A stretch of DNA of 64,000 nt from UMGS1590 sp036303105 (GCA_036303105.1 JAXJBF010000103.1:1-64000), one strand, 5' to 3'. Shown: positions 24,482 through 33,497, numbered from the stretch's first letter. Numbers and translations: made by a program. The notes: a model not told the origin generated them from the sequence alone.

Positions 24482-26092
24482 TCAGCGCATCCCTTGAAGA
24501 TCAAGCCAATGACTTTTCAAGCTGCAAACCAAACGTGCATCAATATATGCCTGGTCACAGGTGAGAATGGTTTGGCCCTGGTAGTTGCCAGCAGGTGTCA
24601 GTTCAACGACAAGTACAATATCAACTGTATCATCGCTGGACAGATGCAGAGGCAGCATAAAATTCATGGTGTTACGTGACGGATAATAAGAAGGAATGGC
24701 GGTGTGATAGTTCCAGCGGACCTCCTTTCTTGACAATAATACCGCATCGTCCAAGCGATTCTTAAGGCGATTGTAGAGAAGCATGTCATCTTCCAATAAT
24801 TTGCGGATCTTTTCATAAAGATGCGCACGTTGATTATCGTCTTTGGCATGTTCGATATCACTAAGAATTTTCATGGCCTTCTTATGATCGTAGAATTGAC
24901 TTTTCAAATAGAATAATGGAAAACGGTCAATGTTTTCAATAAGAATATGTTCATAGTCGCAATGGATTTCCTGAGTGAGATCAAAAAGAAGGTCCCCTTG
25001 ATGCTGAAAATAGGTTGCTGGGAGTGGTAACGGATTGAAATTTTGTACCAATTGTTTTCCCATGCCAAAATGGCCTGCAATGCAGAACTCCTTAAAGAGC
25101 CAAGGTGATTCACCGGCAGTATTTGGTGCGAAACAAGCGTAGATTTCATCGAAATGACGATCGACAAGGCCGGTGTTGAAAGCGGCCAAGCGCCCATCCT
25201 GGCTAAGCAGAACTTTTCCTTCTAATTGAATGCGGTAGAAGGTGTATTGAATGTATTTCTTGAGAATGTAAAAATTCTTTTTTTCGGCATTGGGGAAATC
25301 CCAATCTTCCGGTGTTGCCATCTCAGCAAGTGCTTGCAAAAAATCTTCCCAGCGTCCAAGAAAAGCAAAATTTTCCAGCGCTTGAGCTGGGTTGTCTCCT
25401 TTGATTTTGTTGACTTCTAGATTAGAGGCGGCCGCTTCGTTATCATCAATATAGATTAATGCATACGGTGCTGCATGTTTGCCTTTTGATTGTGGCCGTT
25501 TGAAGGTCAAGTAAATTGGTTTGCCATTCTTAGCTGGCACATCTAGGCGGAAACCCAGCTTGTCTTTGCTGTAATCAAGTGTGGAAGATGCCTTTGCTTG
25601 TTGGTAGCTGCTTTCAAGAAGGCCTGGTAGTGAAGCTTGTACGCGGCCAGTTTTGAGCGCTAAAAGATGCAGCATATGGCTGTCAAGTTGTGTATGTGCC
25701 AACAAAGAGTCAGGAGGCTCTGGGAGTGTTGGCGTGACGGTTTGATGTGTTGCTTTTGTGATCGCTGTACCACGGGCACGACGTGTTTTACCGGCAAGTA
25801 CGGTCTTGGTTTTTGATGTTTTGTTTGCTTTATTGGTTTTGTTTACATGTTTTGGGCGTTGCCAAATAGAAAAGCGTACACGGATTTCTTCGCTGCCATT
25901 TTCTGGTGGCAGCAAGGTGAGATATTCTGGGATATCGCGCAGCATGTTTTTTAAGCGGCCATAACCATAGTTACGACTGGAAATGTGATTGTCAGCCATC
26001 AGCTGTGCGATATCATTGATGGGGTGTGTGCCATAATTTAATTTTTTGCAGAGAAAGCGGTAGAGCTCCTCCTTTTGTTCGATTGTTATCAT
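24482..26092 (-). CDS. LOTUS/OST-HTH-like plus DUF3825 protein
   Basis: A 536-residue protein. Residues 1-70 resemble the LOTUS/OST-HTH winged helix (HPINDIAQLMADNHIS, then YGYGRLKNMLRDIPEYLTLL), a predicted RNA-binding fold. Residues 80-125 are a low-complexity Lys/Thr-rich linker (repeated TNKANKTSKT). From about 240 to 480 the sequence matches DUF3825 (WEDFLQALAEMATPEDW, DGRLAAFNTGLVDRHFDEIY, NIDRFPLFYLKSQF). DUF3825 has no established biochemical role; its association with OST-HTH suggests RNA binding or processing. Its start lies 3 bases from the mnmA stop, so it is probably co-transcribed with a tRNA-modification gene. Confidence 0.75.
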   Translation of the reverse strand: MITIEQKEELYRFLCKKLNYGTHPINDIAQLMADNHISSRNYGYGRLKNMLRDIPEYLTLLPPENGSEEIRVRFSIWQRPKHVNKTNKANKTSKTKTVLAGKTRRARGTAITKATHQTVTPTLPEPPDSLLAHTQLDSHMLHLLALKTGRVQASLPGLLESSYQQAKASSTLDYSKDKLGFRLDVPAKNGKPIYLTFKRPQSKGKHAAPYALIYIDDNEAAASNLEVNKIKGDNPAQALENFAFLGRWEDFLQALAEMATPEDWDFPNAEKKNFYILKKYIQYTFYRIQLEGKVLLSQDGRLAAFNTGLVDRHFDEIYACFAPNTAGESPWLFKEFCIAGHFGMGKQLVQNFNPLPLPATYFQHQGDLLFDLTQEIHCDYEHILIENIDRFPLFYLKSQFYDHKKAMKILSDIEHAKDDNQRAHLYEKIRKLLEDDMLLYNRLKNRLDDAVLLSRKEVRWNYHTAIPSYYPSRNTMNFMLPLHLSSDDTVDIVLVVELTPAGNYQGQTILTCDQAYIDARLVCSLKSHWLDLQGMR

Positions 26093-26095
26093 ATA

Positions 26096-27154
26096 TCATG
26101 TCCTTTCCGGTAAGGAGAGTGCGTGTTGAATAATGCCGCCGCCAATTACACGATCACCGTTGTAAAGTACGACGCTTTGGCCCGGTGTGATGGCGCGTAC
26201 AGGTGTATCAAAATGAACAATAAGTTGGTCACCGTCTACTTGCCAGGTTCCCGATGTGCCGCGATCGCGGGAGCGAATTTTAATTTGCCCGGAACCAGAG
26301 GTCGCTGAGGCTGTTAGAAAGTTAATGTGATGAGCGACCAATCCGTTGTGAAATAAGGCATCATTTTTTCCGACCAAAACGGTATTGGCGCGGGGATCGG
26401 TTGCAATGACGTAGGCAGGGTAGCCTAGTGCCAATCCCAGACCGCGGCGTTGACCGATGGTATAATGCCAAGCACCTGGATGGGTGCCGAGCACATTTCC
26501 TTCGCTATCAATAAAACGCCCGCTGCCAGGAAGCCGTTCTGGACAAAAAGTTTGTAAAAATGCAGCATAATCATCATCGGGAATAAAGCAAATTTCCTGT
26601 GATTCCTTTTTACTGGCTGTTACTAGCCCGCATTGTGCTGCCAGTGCACGCGTTTCGTCTTTGTGGTAGTCGCCAAGCGGACAGAGAATATGCGTAAGAA
26701 CGTTGCGTGAAATACCCCAGAGAAAATAAGATTGGTCTTTGATTGGATCGACAGCCCGTGCCAATTGAGGTCCGTTGTCATCATGAAGAATACGTACATA
26801 GTGACCAGTTGCCAGCGCATCACAGCCTAAGTGTTGCGCTTTCTGCCAGAGCAACCCAAATTTAATGGTAGCGTTGCAGCGTACACAAGGGTTTGGCGTT
26901 TGACCTTGAAGATAAGCGTCAGCAAATGGCTGCATTACTTCGTGTGCAAAGGCTTCGCGAGCATCGAGAATATGAAATTCAATGCCGAAATGTGCGGCAA
27001 CAGTACGGGCATCATCAGCGGCTTGCTGATCACGACCACTTTCTGGTGCTAAGCGCATATGGATGCCAACCACTTCGTGGCCAGCCTGTTGAAGCAGATG
27101 GACGGTGACAGAACTGTCAACGCCGCCACTGAGACCAAGAGCTACTTTACTCAT
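26096..27154 (-). CDS. mnmA: tRNA-uridine 2-sulfurtransferase
   Basis: A 352-residue enzyme that thiolates U34 of tRNAs for Lys, Glu and Gln. It has the PP-loop LGLSGGVDSSVTVHL at residues 6-20, the first catalytic cysteine in PNPCVRCNATIKF near residue 102, and the second in ESQEICFIPDDDY near residue 196, followed by IGQRRGLGLALGYP and a C-terminal beta-barrel. It takes sulfur through a cysteine desulfurase relay, which is not encoded nearby. Its ATG overlaps the rarA stop (ATGA). Confidence 0.97.
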   Translation of the reverse strand: MSKVALGLSGGVDSSVTVHLLQQAGHEVVGIHMRLAPESGRDQQAADDARTVAAHFGIEFHILDAREAFAHEVMQPFADAYLQGQTPNPCVRCNATIKFGLLWQKAQHLGCDALATGHYVRILHDDNGPQLARAVDPIKDQSYFLWGISRNVLTHILCPLGDYHKDETRALAAQCGLVTASKKESQEICFIPDDDYAAFLQTFCPERLPGSGRFIDSEGNVLGTHPGAWHYTIGQRRGLGLALGYPAYVIATDPRANTVLVGKNDALFHNGLVAHHINFLTASATSGSGQIKIRSRDRGTSGTWQVDGDQLIVHFDTPVRAITPGQSVVLYNGDRVIGGGIIQHALSLPERT

Positions 27155-28461
27155 GAATGATTTCCTTTCTTACGCGCAATAACGGTGTCATCTTCAAAAT
27201 AATAGCGTGTACCGACCATGCTATCTGGCAAATATTGCTGCTCAACCTGATGCATCGGGAAATTGTGCGGGTATTTATAACCAATGCCGTGCCCCAGTTC
27301 TTTCGCGCCAGCATAATGACTATCACGTAAATGATTTGGTACAGGGCCGTTTTTGCCATGACGCACATCAGCGAGAGCGCGTTCGATACCCATGTAGGCA
27401 CAGTTGCTTTTTGGTGCTGTAGCCATATAGACCACAGCTTGTCCTAGAATAATGCGGCCTTCGGGCATGCCAACAAATTGTAATGCATCGGCTGCGCTTT
27501 GAGCGATGACCAATGCTTGTGGATCTGCCATGCCGATGTCTTCGCAGGATAGGATCACAATGCGTCGGGCAATAAAGAGTGGATCTTCTCCGGCGTCAAG
27601 CATGCGTGCCAAATAATAGAGGGCGGCATCTGGATCGCTGCCGCGCATGCTTTTGATAAATGCTGAGATGATATCATAATGTTCATCGCCGGTGCCATCG
27701 TAGCTAACCGCTGGTCGTTGAATGGATTCCTCGGCAACGGTCAGGTCTACATGAATGGTTCCTGTTTCATCTGCTGGGCTGGATAAGACTGACAATTCCA
27801 GAGCATTTAATGCCATTCGTGCGTCACCTTGAGAAAAATTGGCAAAATGTTCTAAGGCATCGTCGCTGATATCGACACGGTAAGAGCCAAGGCCGCGCTC
27901 GCGGTCGGTCAGCGCACGCTTGAGTAAGATGATAATATCAGATTTTGTCAAAGGCTGCAGCTGGAAAATTAATGAACGCGATAAAAGTGCACGATTGATG
28001 CTAAAATAAGGATTCTGGGTGGTTGCGCCAATAAGAATAATGGTGCCATTTTCGACAGAGGGCAGAAGCCCATCTTGTTGTGCTTTATTAAAACGATGGA
28101 CTTCGTCAATAAATAAAATGGTTTGACGCCCATATAGCTGTTGCTCGTCTTCCGCCTTTTTTATCAGCTTGCGTAATTCTGGCAATCCTTCAGTAACTGC
28201 ATTTAAACGTGCAAAAGGACGCTTGGTGACTTTGGCAATAACAGAAGCCAGCGTGGTTTTTCCACATCCGGCACTTCCCCAAAGGATGATAGAGGAGAGA
28301 CGGTTGGTTTCAATAGCGCGACGCAAAAGTTTGCCTTTACCGATGAGCGCTTCTTGACCAACGATCTCATCCAGGTTTTGAGGACGCATGCGATCAGCAA
28401 GAGGCGCATGGGAATGACCGGTGGAGCTGGCAGCGGAGAATAAATTCATTTGATCAGACAT
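27151..28461 (-). CDS. rarA: Replication-associated recombination protein A (MgsA)
   Basis: A 436-residue AAA+ ATPase acting at stalled replication forks. The sequence shows PLADRMRPQNLDEIVGQ, Walker A GSAGCGKTTLAS, Walker B ILFIDEVHRFNKAQQD, sensor 1 GATTQNPYFS, and the C-terminal tetramerisation region beginning near KSMRGSDPDAALYYLARML. The ATG at 28461 is preferred; a GTG nine bases upstream is too close to the GGGAA ribosome site. It overlaps mnmA by 4 bases. Confidence 0.96.
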   Translation of the reverse strand: MSDQMNLFSAASSTGHSHAPLADRMRPQNLDEIVGQEALIGKGKLLRRAIETNRLSSIILWGSAGCGKTTLASVIAKVTKRPFARLNAVTEGLPELRKLIKKAEDEQQLYGRQTILFIDEVHRFNKAQQDGLLPSVENGTIILIGATTQNPYFSINRALLSRSLIFQLQPLTKSDIIILLKRALTDRERGLGSYRVDISDDALEHFANFSQGDARMALNALELSVLSSPADETGTIHVDLTVAEESIQRPAVSYDGTGDEHYDIISAFIKSMRGSDPDAALYYLARMLDAGEDPLFIARRIVILSCEDIGMADPQALVIAQSAADALQFVGMPEGRIILGQAVVYMATAPKSNCAYMGIERALADVRHGKNGPVPNHLRDSHYAGAKELGHGIGYKYPHNFPMHQVEQQYLPDSMVGTRYYFEDDTVIARKKGNHS

Positions 28462-28497
28462 GAAGAGCACTTCCCTGTGAAAAAAGTTAAAAGTGGA

Positions 28498-29376
28498 TCA
28501 ATCAAGGTGGGCGACAAGCTCTTTTAGATAGGCGGCAAGAGCTGTTCCAATGTCCTTACGTTTGAGGCCAAATTCGATGTTGGCTTCAATAAAGCCAAGT
28601 TGGTCACCAACGTCGTAGCGGCGGCCGCTGAACACACAAGCGCTCATGGTTTCATGTTTGGCCAGGGTGTTGAGAGCATCAGTGAGTTGGATTTCATTGC
28701 CTTTGCCAGGGGCGGTGGTGTCGAGGACGTCAAAGAGCGCTGGTGTGATGATGTAGCGGCCGAGAATAGCGAGGTTGCTTGGCGCTTCTTCAGCAGCTGG
28801 TTTTTCTACCAAGCTGGCGATTGGGCAGCGTCCGCTGTTTGGTGTTTCTGCCGGAGCAACAATACCATATTTGTGGATGGCTTCTTCGGCCACAGGCTGT
28901 ACACCAATGACAGACGTGCCAGTTTGCTCATACACATCAATCAATTGCGCCAATGCTGGTGGCTCGGCGGCAACGACATCATCACCAAGCATAACGGCAA
29001 TGGCTTCGCCGTTTGCAAAATCTCGTGCCAATGAGACGGCGTGACCAAGTCCGCGTGGCTCTTCTTGGATGACATAACTGAGCTTGACGATGTTTGAGAT
29101 GTTGGCGATGCGTTGTTGTAATGCGTCTTTTCCATGCTCGTGTAGAAAGGCCTCGAGCTCAGGCGCTGGCGAAAAGTGATCGCGAATAGCTTGTTTTTTA
29201 TCACTGACAACAAGAAGCACTTCTTCGATGCCGCTGGCAGCAGCTTCTTGTAAAATAATCTGTAATGTGGGAACATCGACAATAGGCAAAAGTTCCTTAG
29301 GAACTGCTTTGGTTGCAGGTAAGAAGCGAGTTCCTAATCCTGCGGCTGGAATGACAGCTTTTTTTATTTTATTCAT
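28498..29376 (-). CDS. galU: UTP-glucose-1-phosphate uridylyltransferase
   Basis: A 292-residue nucleotidyltransferase making UDP-glucose for glycolipids, teichoic acids and polysaccharides. The nucleotide loop GLGTRFLPATKAVPKELLPI is at residues 14-33, with the EEPRGLGHAVSLA and VMLGDDVV metal-binding segments and LVEKPAAEEAPSNLAILGRY (in two overlapping family blocks) further on. Length and order fit GalU rather than RfbA. CGGAGGCCACT precedes the ATG. It starts the minus-strand run galU-rarA-mnmA-DUF3825-purine permease. Confidence 0.95.
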   Translation of the reverse strand: MNKIKKAVIPAAGLGTRFLPATKAVPKELLPIVDVPTLQIILQEAAASGIEEVLLVVSDKKQAIRDHFSPAPELEAFLHEHGKDALQQRIANISNIVKLSYVIQEEPRGLGHAVSLARDFANGEAIAVMLGDDVVAAEPPALAQLIDVYEQTGTSVIGVQPVAEEAIHKYGIVAPAETPNSGRCPIASLVEKPAAEEAPSNLAILGRYIITPALFDVLDTTAPGKGNEIQLTDALNTLAKHETMSACVFSGRRYDVGDQLGFIEANIEFGLKRKDIGTALAAYLKELVAHLD

Positions 29377-29511
29377 AGTGGCCTCCGATGAAAAAACATA
29401 ATAATGATGCTATTATATCACTAGATTTTTGGTGGTGTAAAGCCGCGCGTGTGCTTGTCGGAGCAGGCATAGCGTGATAGAATGGGAACAGTTTGAATAG
29501 GAGGTGGTTGC

Positions 29512-30834
29512 ATGGAACGTCTCAGAAACTGGTGGCGAGCATTGTCTCGACGATTGCGTGCATGGAAACGTCAAACGGCACGAACTGGTAATGCGCTGGA
29601 ACAGATTCGTTGGCAAGGAATGGTTGAAACACTGCGAACATTTTTGTTTTATGGCATTTTATCAGTGCTCATTGGCATTTGTGTCGGCGTAGTTACGGCC
29701 ATATTTGGACGTGGCTTATTGCTTCTCAATGAATGGCGATCGGCGCATCTGTTATGGTTTGTTCCTTTTTTAGGGCTTGCAGGGCTTTTGATGATGTCGG
29801 TGAATATGCGTTGGGGCGGGCGCGCTCAGCGAGGTATGGGACTGGTGTTTGATGTTGGGCATGGGCGTGAAGCATCGATCCCGCTGCGGATGGTGCCGTT
29901 AACCATCTTTTCAACTTGGATGACACATCTTTTTGGTGGCAGTGCCGGACGTGAAGGTGTGGCTGTTCAGATAGGAGCAACATTGTCGATGCAATTTGCA
30001 CGTGTTGCACCGGCAGAATTACGTCGTCATGTCATTTTAGCCAGTGGTATGGCAGCTGGTTTTGCAGGCCTTTTCGGTACACCGATTGCTGCCACATTTT
30101 TTGCCCTGGAGGTTCTGGTGGTTGGCTCTATTTATTATGAGGCGCTGGCGCCGGCGTTAATCGCTGCCTATAGTGCTTCATTCACAGCAAGAGCGCTTGG
30201 CCTTTCTGCGATGGCAATGCCGATCGGTTATGTTCCAGATCTCAATAGTCGTCTCATGCTAATCACCATTCTTGCTGGCTTTGTTTTTGGTGCAATTGGT
30301 TGGCTGTTCTCTTGGCTTCTTAATCACTTGCGCATTTATTTTGCCTTGCTGATTGATGATCCTCGCTTGCGTATTTTTCTTATTGGATGCATCTTGGCAG
30401 TGGTGTTTTTGCTGGCATGGGATGGACGTTACTCTGGTCTGAGTGATGAATTGTTCAACAACGCTTTTGTGGGTGGCGACATTCACTGGTACGATTGGCT
30501 GCTAAAAATGGTATTGACAGCAGTAACACTTGCGGCAGGTTTTCAAGGCGGGGAATTGACACCGCTTTTTGTTATTGGTGCTACGTTGGGATCGTTTTTA
30601 GCATTGGCTTTTGGCCTTCCTGTGGCGCTTTTTGCGGCAATGGGGAGTGTAGCGGTATTTGGTGCAGCTACAAAGACACTGTTTGCGCCGTTGTTTATTG
30701 GTGTGGAAGTTTTTGGTGCTCAAGGCATGCCTTTTTTCATGTTGGTAGCTATTGTTGCTTTTCTCGTGAGTGGACACTATGGTATTTACACAAAACAGAA
30801 ATATCTGCCTGAAGAATCGAGAATGGATGATTAG
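29512..30834 (+). CDS. CLC-family channel/antiporter, CLC-F-like (probable fluoride exporter)
   Basis: A 440-residue CLC protein with about ten helices and an arginine-rich cytoplasmic N-terminus. The gating-glutamate motif is GGSAGREGVAVQIG (E148). The first anion-site motif of chloride CLCs, GSGIP, is absent; the equivalent region reads HGREASIPLRMVPL, close to what fluoride-specific CLC-F antiporters carry. The P of canonical GREGP is V. Fluoride/proton exchange is therefore likely but not proven. No crcB-type fluoride riboswitch is evident in the 135 bases upstream. AGGAGGTGG supplies the ribosome site. Confidence 0.85.
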   Translation: MERLRNWWRALSRRLRAWKRQTARTGNALEQIRWQGMVETLRTFLFYGILSVLIGICVGVVTAIFGRGLLLLNEWRSAHLLWFVPFLGLAGLLMMSVNMRWGGRAQRGMGLVFDVGHGREASIPLRMVPLTIFSTWMTHLFGGSAGREGVAVQIGATLSMQFARVAPAELRRHVILASGMAAGFAGLFGTPIAATFFALEVLVVGSIYYEALAPALIAAYSASFTARALGLSAMAMPIGYVPDLNSRLMLITILAGFVFGAIGWLFSWLLNHLRIYFALLIDDPRLRIFLIGCILAVVFLLAWDGRYSGLSDELFNNAFVGGDIHWYDWLLKMVLTAVTLAAGFQGGELTPLFVIGATLGSFLALAFGLPVALFAAMGSVAVFGAATKTLFAPLFIGVEVFGAQGMPFFMLVAIVAFLVSGHYGIYTKQKYLPEESRMDD

Positions 30835-30954
30835 TGGTTGAAATAATCCTAGGCAACAGCGCCAAAATTTGCTACTATAATTATTGGTATGAACGCCATC
30901 AAGCGACGTCGTCGCTGTCAATATTATTGTTAAGAGGAAAGAGGAAAATCAATT

Positions 30955-31893
30955 ATGAGTAAAGTTCTTGTATTTGGGCACGCCAATCCGGATACCGATT
31001 CCATTACTAGTGCCATTAGCTATGCGTATTTGTTGAACCAAACAGGGCATGAGGCAACTGCATATGCCTTAGGTGTACCATCGGAAGAAACCCAGTTTGC
31101 CCTGGATACATTTGGTGTTGCTTCGCCGCAAGTTATTGAAAAAGCAGCAGAAGTGGCTGACGCGGATACCATTCTTGCGCTTGTTGACCATAATGAAGCA
31201 CAGCAATCTTTGCCAGACCGTGGTGATTATCGCATTTGGAGTGTTGTGGACCATCATCGTATTGCTAACATTGAAACCGTTGAACCGCTCAATTATCGTG
31301 CTGAAGCGGTTGGCTGCACAGGGACCATTCTTTACAAAATGTACAATGAACAAGGTGTGGATATCCCTAAGAATATTGCTGGTTTGATGCTTTCTGCTGT
31401 CATCAGCGATACACTTTTGATGAAGTCTCCTACCTGCACGCCAGAGGATGAAGCTGCTATTATTGCGTTGGCTGCATTGGCGGGTGTAGACTACAACACT
31501 TATGGGCTTGACCTTTTGAAAGCTGGCACCAACCTTTCTGCAAAATCTTGTGAAGAACTTTTGGACTTGGATGCAAAAAGCTTCCCAATGGGCAGTGCTA
31601 CTGTTCGTATTGCACAGGTTAACACTGTTGATGTCAACGATGTACTGACACGCAAGGCAGAATTGAGCGATCTGATGCAAAAAAACAGTGAAAAGGAAGG
31701 CTATGACCTTTTCTTGCTGCTGATTACCAATATCCTTGACAGCAACTCTACAGCGCTCATTACTGGTACTGAAACAGCTAAGGTGGAAAGTGCTTTTGGT
31801 GTGACTGTGACAGATGGTCTTGCAGAGCTGGCTGGTGTTGTTTCGAGAAAGAAACAAGTTGTACCGCCGCTTACTAAGGCTTTTGAAGGTTAA
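30955..31893 (+). CDS. ppaC: Manganese-dependent inorganic pyrophosphatase, family II
   Basis: A 312-residue cytoplasmic enzyme hydrolysing PPi. It is a DHH-family protein: HANPDTDSITSAISYA at residues 9-24, the aspartate of LALVDHNE, and VDHHRIAN near residue 98, with a C-terminal DHHA2 domain ending SRKKQVVPPL that supplies substrate lysine/arginine. No CBS or DRTGG insert is present, so it is the short unregulated form. AAGAGGAAAGAGG precedes the ATG, and TATAAT at 30876-30881 may be its -10 element. Confidence 0.96.
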   Translation: MSKVLVFGHANPDTDSITSAISYAYLLNQTGHEATAYALGVPSEETQFALDTFGVASPQVIEKAAEVADADTILALVDHNEAQQSLPDRGDYRIWSVVDHHRIANIETVEPLNYRAEAVGCTGTILYKMYNEQGVDIPKNIAGLMLSAVISDTLLMKSPTCTPEDEAAIIALAALAGVDYNTYGLDLLKAGTNLSAKSCEELLDLDAKSFPMGSATVRIAQVNTVDVNDVLTRKAELSDLMQKNSEKEGYDLFLLLITNILDSNSTALITGTETAKVESAFGVTVTDGLAELAGVVSRKKQVVPPLTKAFEG

Positions 31894-31907
31894 TGAACAA
31901 TGATGAA

Positions 31908-31937
31908 TGAAAGGGACTGCTTTGCAGTCTCTTTTTT
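31908..31937 (+). terminator. Hairpin between ppaC and the fumarase genes
   Basis: AAGGGACTGC (31911-31920) pairs with GCAGTCTCTT (31924-31933) over a 3-base loop, followed by TTTT. It lies only 18 bases before the fumarase start, so it either ends ppaC or attenuates read-through. Confidence 0.75.
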
Positions 31938-31954
31938 CAAAAGGAGGTTTTGAG

Positions 31955-32815
31955 ATGAAGACATTAGATGTAAAAAAAATTACGGAAGCTATTCGACGTT
32001 TTGCAGTAGAAGTAAATACTGATTTGCCGAAGGATGTGGAGCAGGCATTGATCGATGGTCGTGAAAAAGAAGAATCTCCGTTTGGTGTTTATTGCTTTGA
32101 TCAAATCCTTGCAAATGCCAGATTGGCGCGCGAAGAACATCAGGCCATGTGCCAAGATACCGGTACAATGGTGGTATATGTTAATTTGGGCCAGGACTTG
32201 CATTTAATTGGTGGCGATGTGACAGAAGCTATCAATGAAGGGGTGCGCCTTGGCTATGATGAAGGTTATCTGCGTCGCAGTATGGTTGAAGAGCCGGTGT
32301 TTGAGCGTGTTAACACGGGAGATAATACCCCTGCAGTTATCCACTATCATATTGTGCCGGGCGATCAGTGCGAAATCATTTTAATGCCGAAAGGTGGAGG
32401 CGCTGAGAATATGGGGGCGCTTGGTATGTTGAAGCCGACTGCAGGCAAGCAAGGCGTGATAGACTTTGTTGTAGATGCAGTGTCTAAAGCAGGGGGAAAT
32501 CCATGTCCGCCGATTATTGTTGGTGTTGGTATTGGCGGAACCATGGAAAAAGCCACTGCTATCGCAAAGGAAGCGCTCATGCGGCCGATTGGATCTCAAC
32601 ATCCTGATGAACGTTATGCAGCAATGGAAAAAGAGATTCTTGATCGTGTGAACGCATTGGGCATTGGCCCACAGGGGCTTGGTGGCCGCGTTACTGCACT
32701 GGCTGTGCATATCAATACCCATCCATGCCATATTGCATCACTTCCAGTTGCGGTGAATATTAATTGCCATGCAGCGCGGCACACGAGCATTGTTTTAGAT
32801 GGAGAGGAGGCATAA
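31955..32815 (+). CDS. Fumarate hydratase class I, alpha subunit
   Basis: A 286-residue Fe-S hydro-lyase subunit (FumA N-terminal half/TtdA family) interconverting fumarate and malate, or tartrate and oxaloacetate in the TtdAB relatives. Three cysteines expected to hold the [4Fe-4S] cluster are in MCQDTGTM (near residue 64), NPCPPIIVG and NINCHAARH. The start at 31955 follows AAAGGAGG; the longer frame to 31907 runs through the preceding hairpin. It is paired with the beta subunit two bases downstream. The enzyme is oxygen-labile, consistent with an anaerobe. Confidence 0.93.
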   Translation: MKTLDVKKITEAIRRFAVEVNTDLPKDVEQALIDGREKEESPFGVYCFDQILANARLAREEHQAMCQDTGTMVVYVNLGQDLHLIGGDVTEAINEGVRLGYDEGYLRRSMVEEPVFERVNTGDNTPAVIHYHIVPGDQCEIILMPKGGGAENMGALGMLKPTAGKQGVIDFVVDAVSKAGGNPCPPIIVGVGIGGTMEKATAIAKEALMRPIGSQHPDERYAAMEKEILDRVNALGIGPQGLGGRVTALAVHINTHPCHIASLPVAVNINCHAARHTSIVLDGEEA

Positions 32816-32817
32816 AG

Positions 32818-33378
32818 ATGGAAAAACATATTCATGTACCGTTTCATGCTGAAGAACTGGCTGAATTGCGTGCGGGAGATACTGTTATGCTTTCTGGTGT
32901 TATTTATACCTCGCGTGATAAAGCGCATAAACGTATGGTGGAAACCCTGGATAAAGGGGAGGCTTTGCCAGTCGATTGGGAAGGACAGCTCATTTATTAT
33001 GCGGGGCCAACGCCGGCCAAGCCTGGACAGGCTATTGGTTCTATTGGGCCAACAACGTCCAGCCGTATGGATGCATTTGCACCACGTTTAATGGACGAAG
33101 CCGGACTCAAAGGCATGCTGGGAAAAGGTCCTCGTAGTCAGGAGGTTATTGATGCCATTATAAGAAATGGTGCTGTTTATATGGTTGCAATTGGGGGGAC
33201 AGGTGCTGCTATTTCTAAAAGTGTGAAGAAAGCAGACGTGATCGCTTACGATGATTTAGGAACAGAAGCTATTCGTCGTTTAGAGATTGAAAATCTTGCA
33301 GCAATAGTAGCCATTGATGCCCAGGGTGGTAATTTGTTTGAAACGGGCCGAGCACAGTATGAAAATAGAAATGTTTGA
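32818..33378 (+). CDS. Fumarate hydratase class I, beta subunit
   Basis: A 186-residue partner subunit (FumA C-terminal half/TtdB family). Recognisable segments are LRAGDTVMLSGVIYTSRDKAH, then IYYAGPTPAKPG, GPTTSSRMD and GKGPRSQEVIDAI, which form the swivel-type beta domain carrying substrate-binding residues. The start at 32818 follows GGAGAGGAGG inside the end of the alpha gene. Its stop codon lies within a strong promoter-like TTGACA (33375-33380). Confidence 0.93.
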   Translation: MEKHIHVPFHAEELAELRAGDTVMLSGVIYTSRDKAHKRMVETLDKGEALPVDWEGQLIYYAGPTPAKPGQAIGSIGPTTSSRMDAFAPRLMDEAGLKGMLGKGPRSQEVIDAIIRNGAVYMVAIGGTGAAISKSVKKADVIAYDDLGTEAIRRLEIENLAAIVAIDAQGGNLFETGRAQYENRNV

Positions 33379-33403
33379 CATGTTTGTTTGTATAGTATAA
33401 AAT
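33375..33403 (+). promoter_or_regulatory. Consensus-like promoter at the fumarase stop codon
   Basis: TTGACA (33375-33380), a 17-base spacer and TAAAAT (33398-33403). It would fire a transcript starting near 33410 that meets a terminator at 33451-33497, with no convincing ORF between. Confidence 0.55.
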
Positions 33404-33408
33404 TAATA

Positions 33409-33497
33409 CCAGAAATAATAGTTTGTATTAAGTGCTATCAAATGATTATTAAGAGGACAAGGGTGTTCTTTCTGGAACTCCTTGTCCTCTTTTTTTG
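33409..33497 (+). ncRNA. Candidate small RNA of about 88 bases
   Basis: The interval between a TTGACA/TAAAAT promoter and a strong terminator has no translatable frame. Its predicted 5' end CCAGAA (33409-33414) is complementary to TTCTGG in the terminator loop (33470-33475), which would make a compact folded RNA. It may equally be only the 3' end of the fumarase transcript with a chance promoter. No known RNA family is recognised. Confidence 0.35.
33451..33497 (+). terminator. Intrinsic terminator of the fumarase operon
   Basis: AAGAGGACAAGG (33451-33462) pairs with CCTTGTCCTCTT (33480-33491), with an extended T-tract to 33496. Confidence 0.92.

Noticed and set aside
29377..29511. Fluoride riboswitch before the CLC-F-like gene
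   Set aside because: The 135-base interval lacks the conserved crcB-motif core; only a ribosome site and scattered AT-rich sequence are visible.
31069..31857. A 262-codon minus-strand frame opposite the pyrophosphatase gene
   Set aside because: It is fully inside a well-identified gene, has no ribosome site and no family resemblance.
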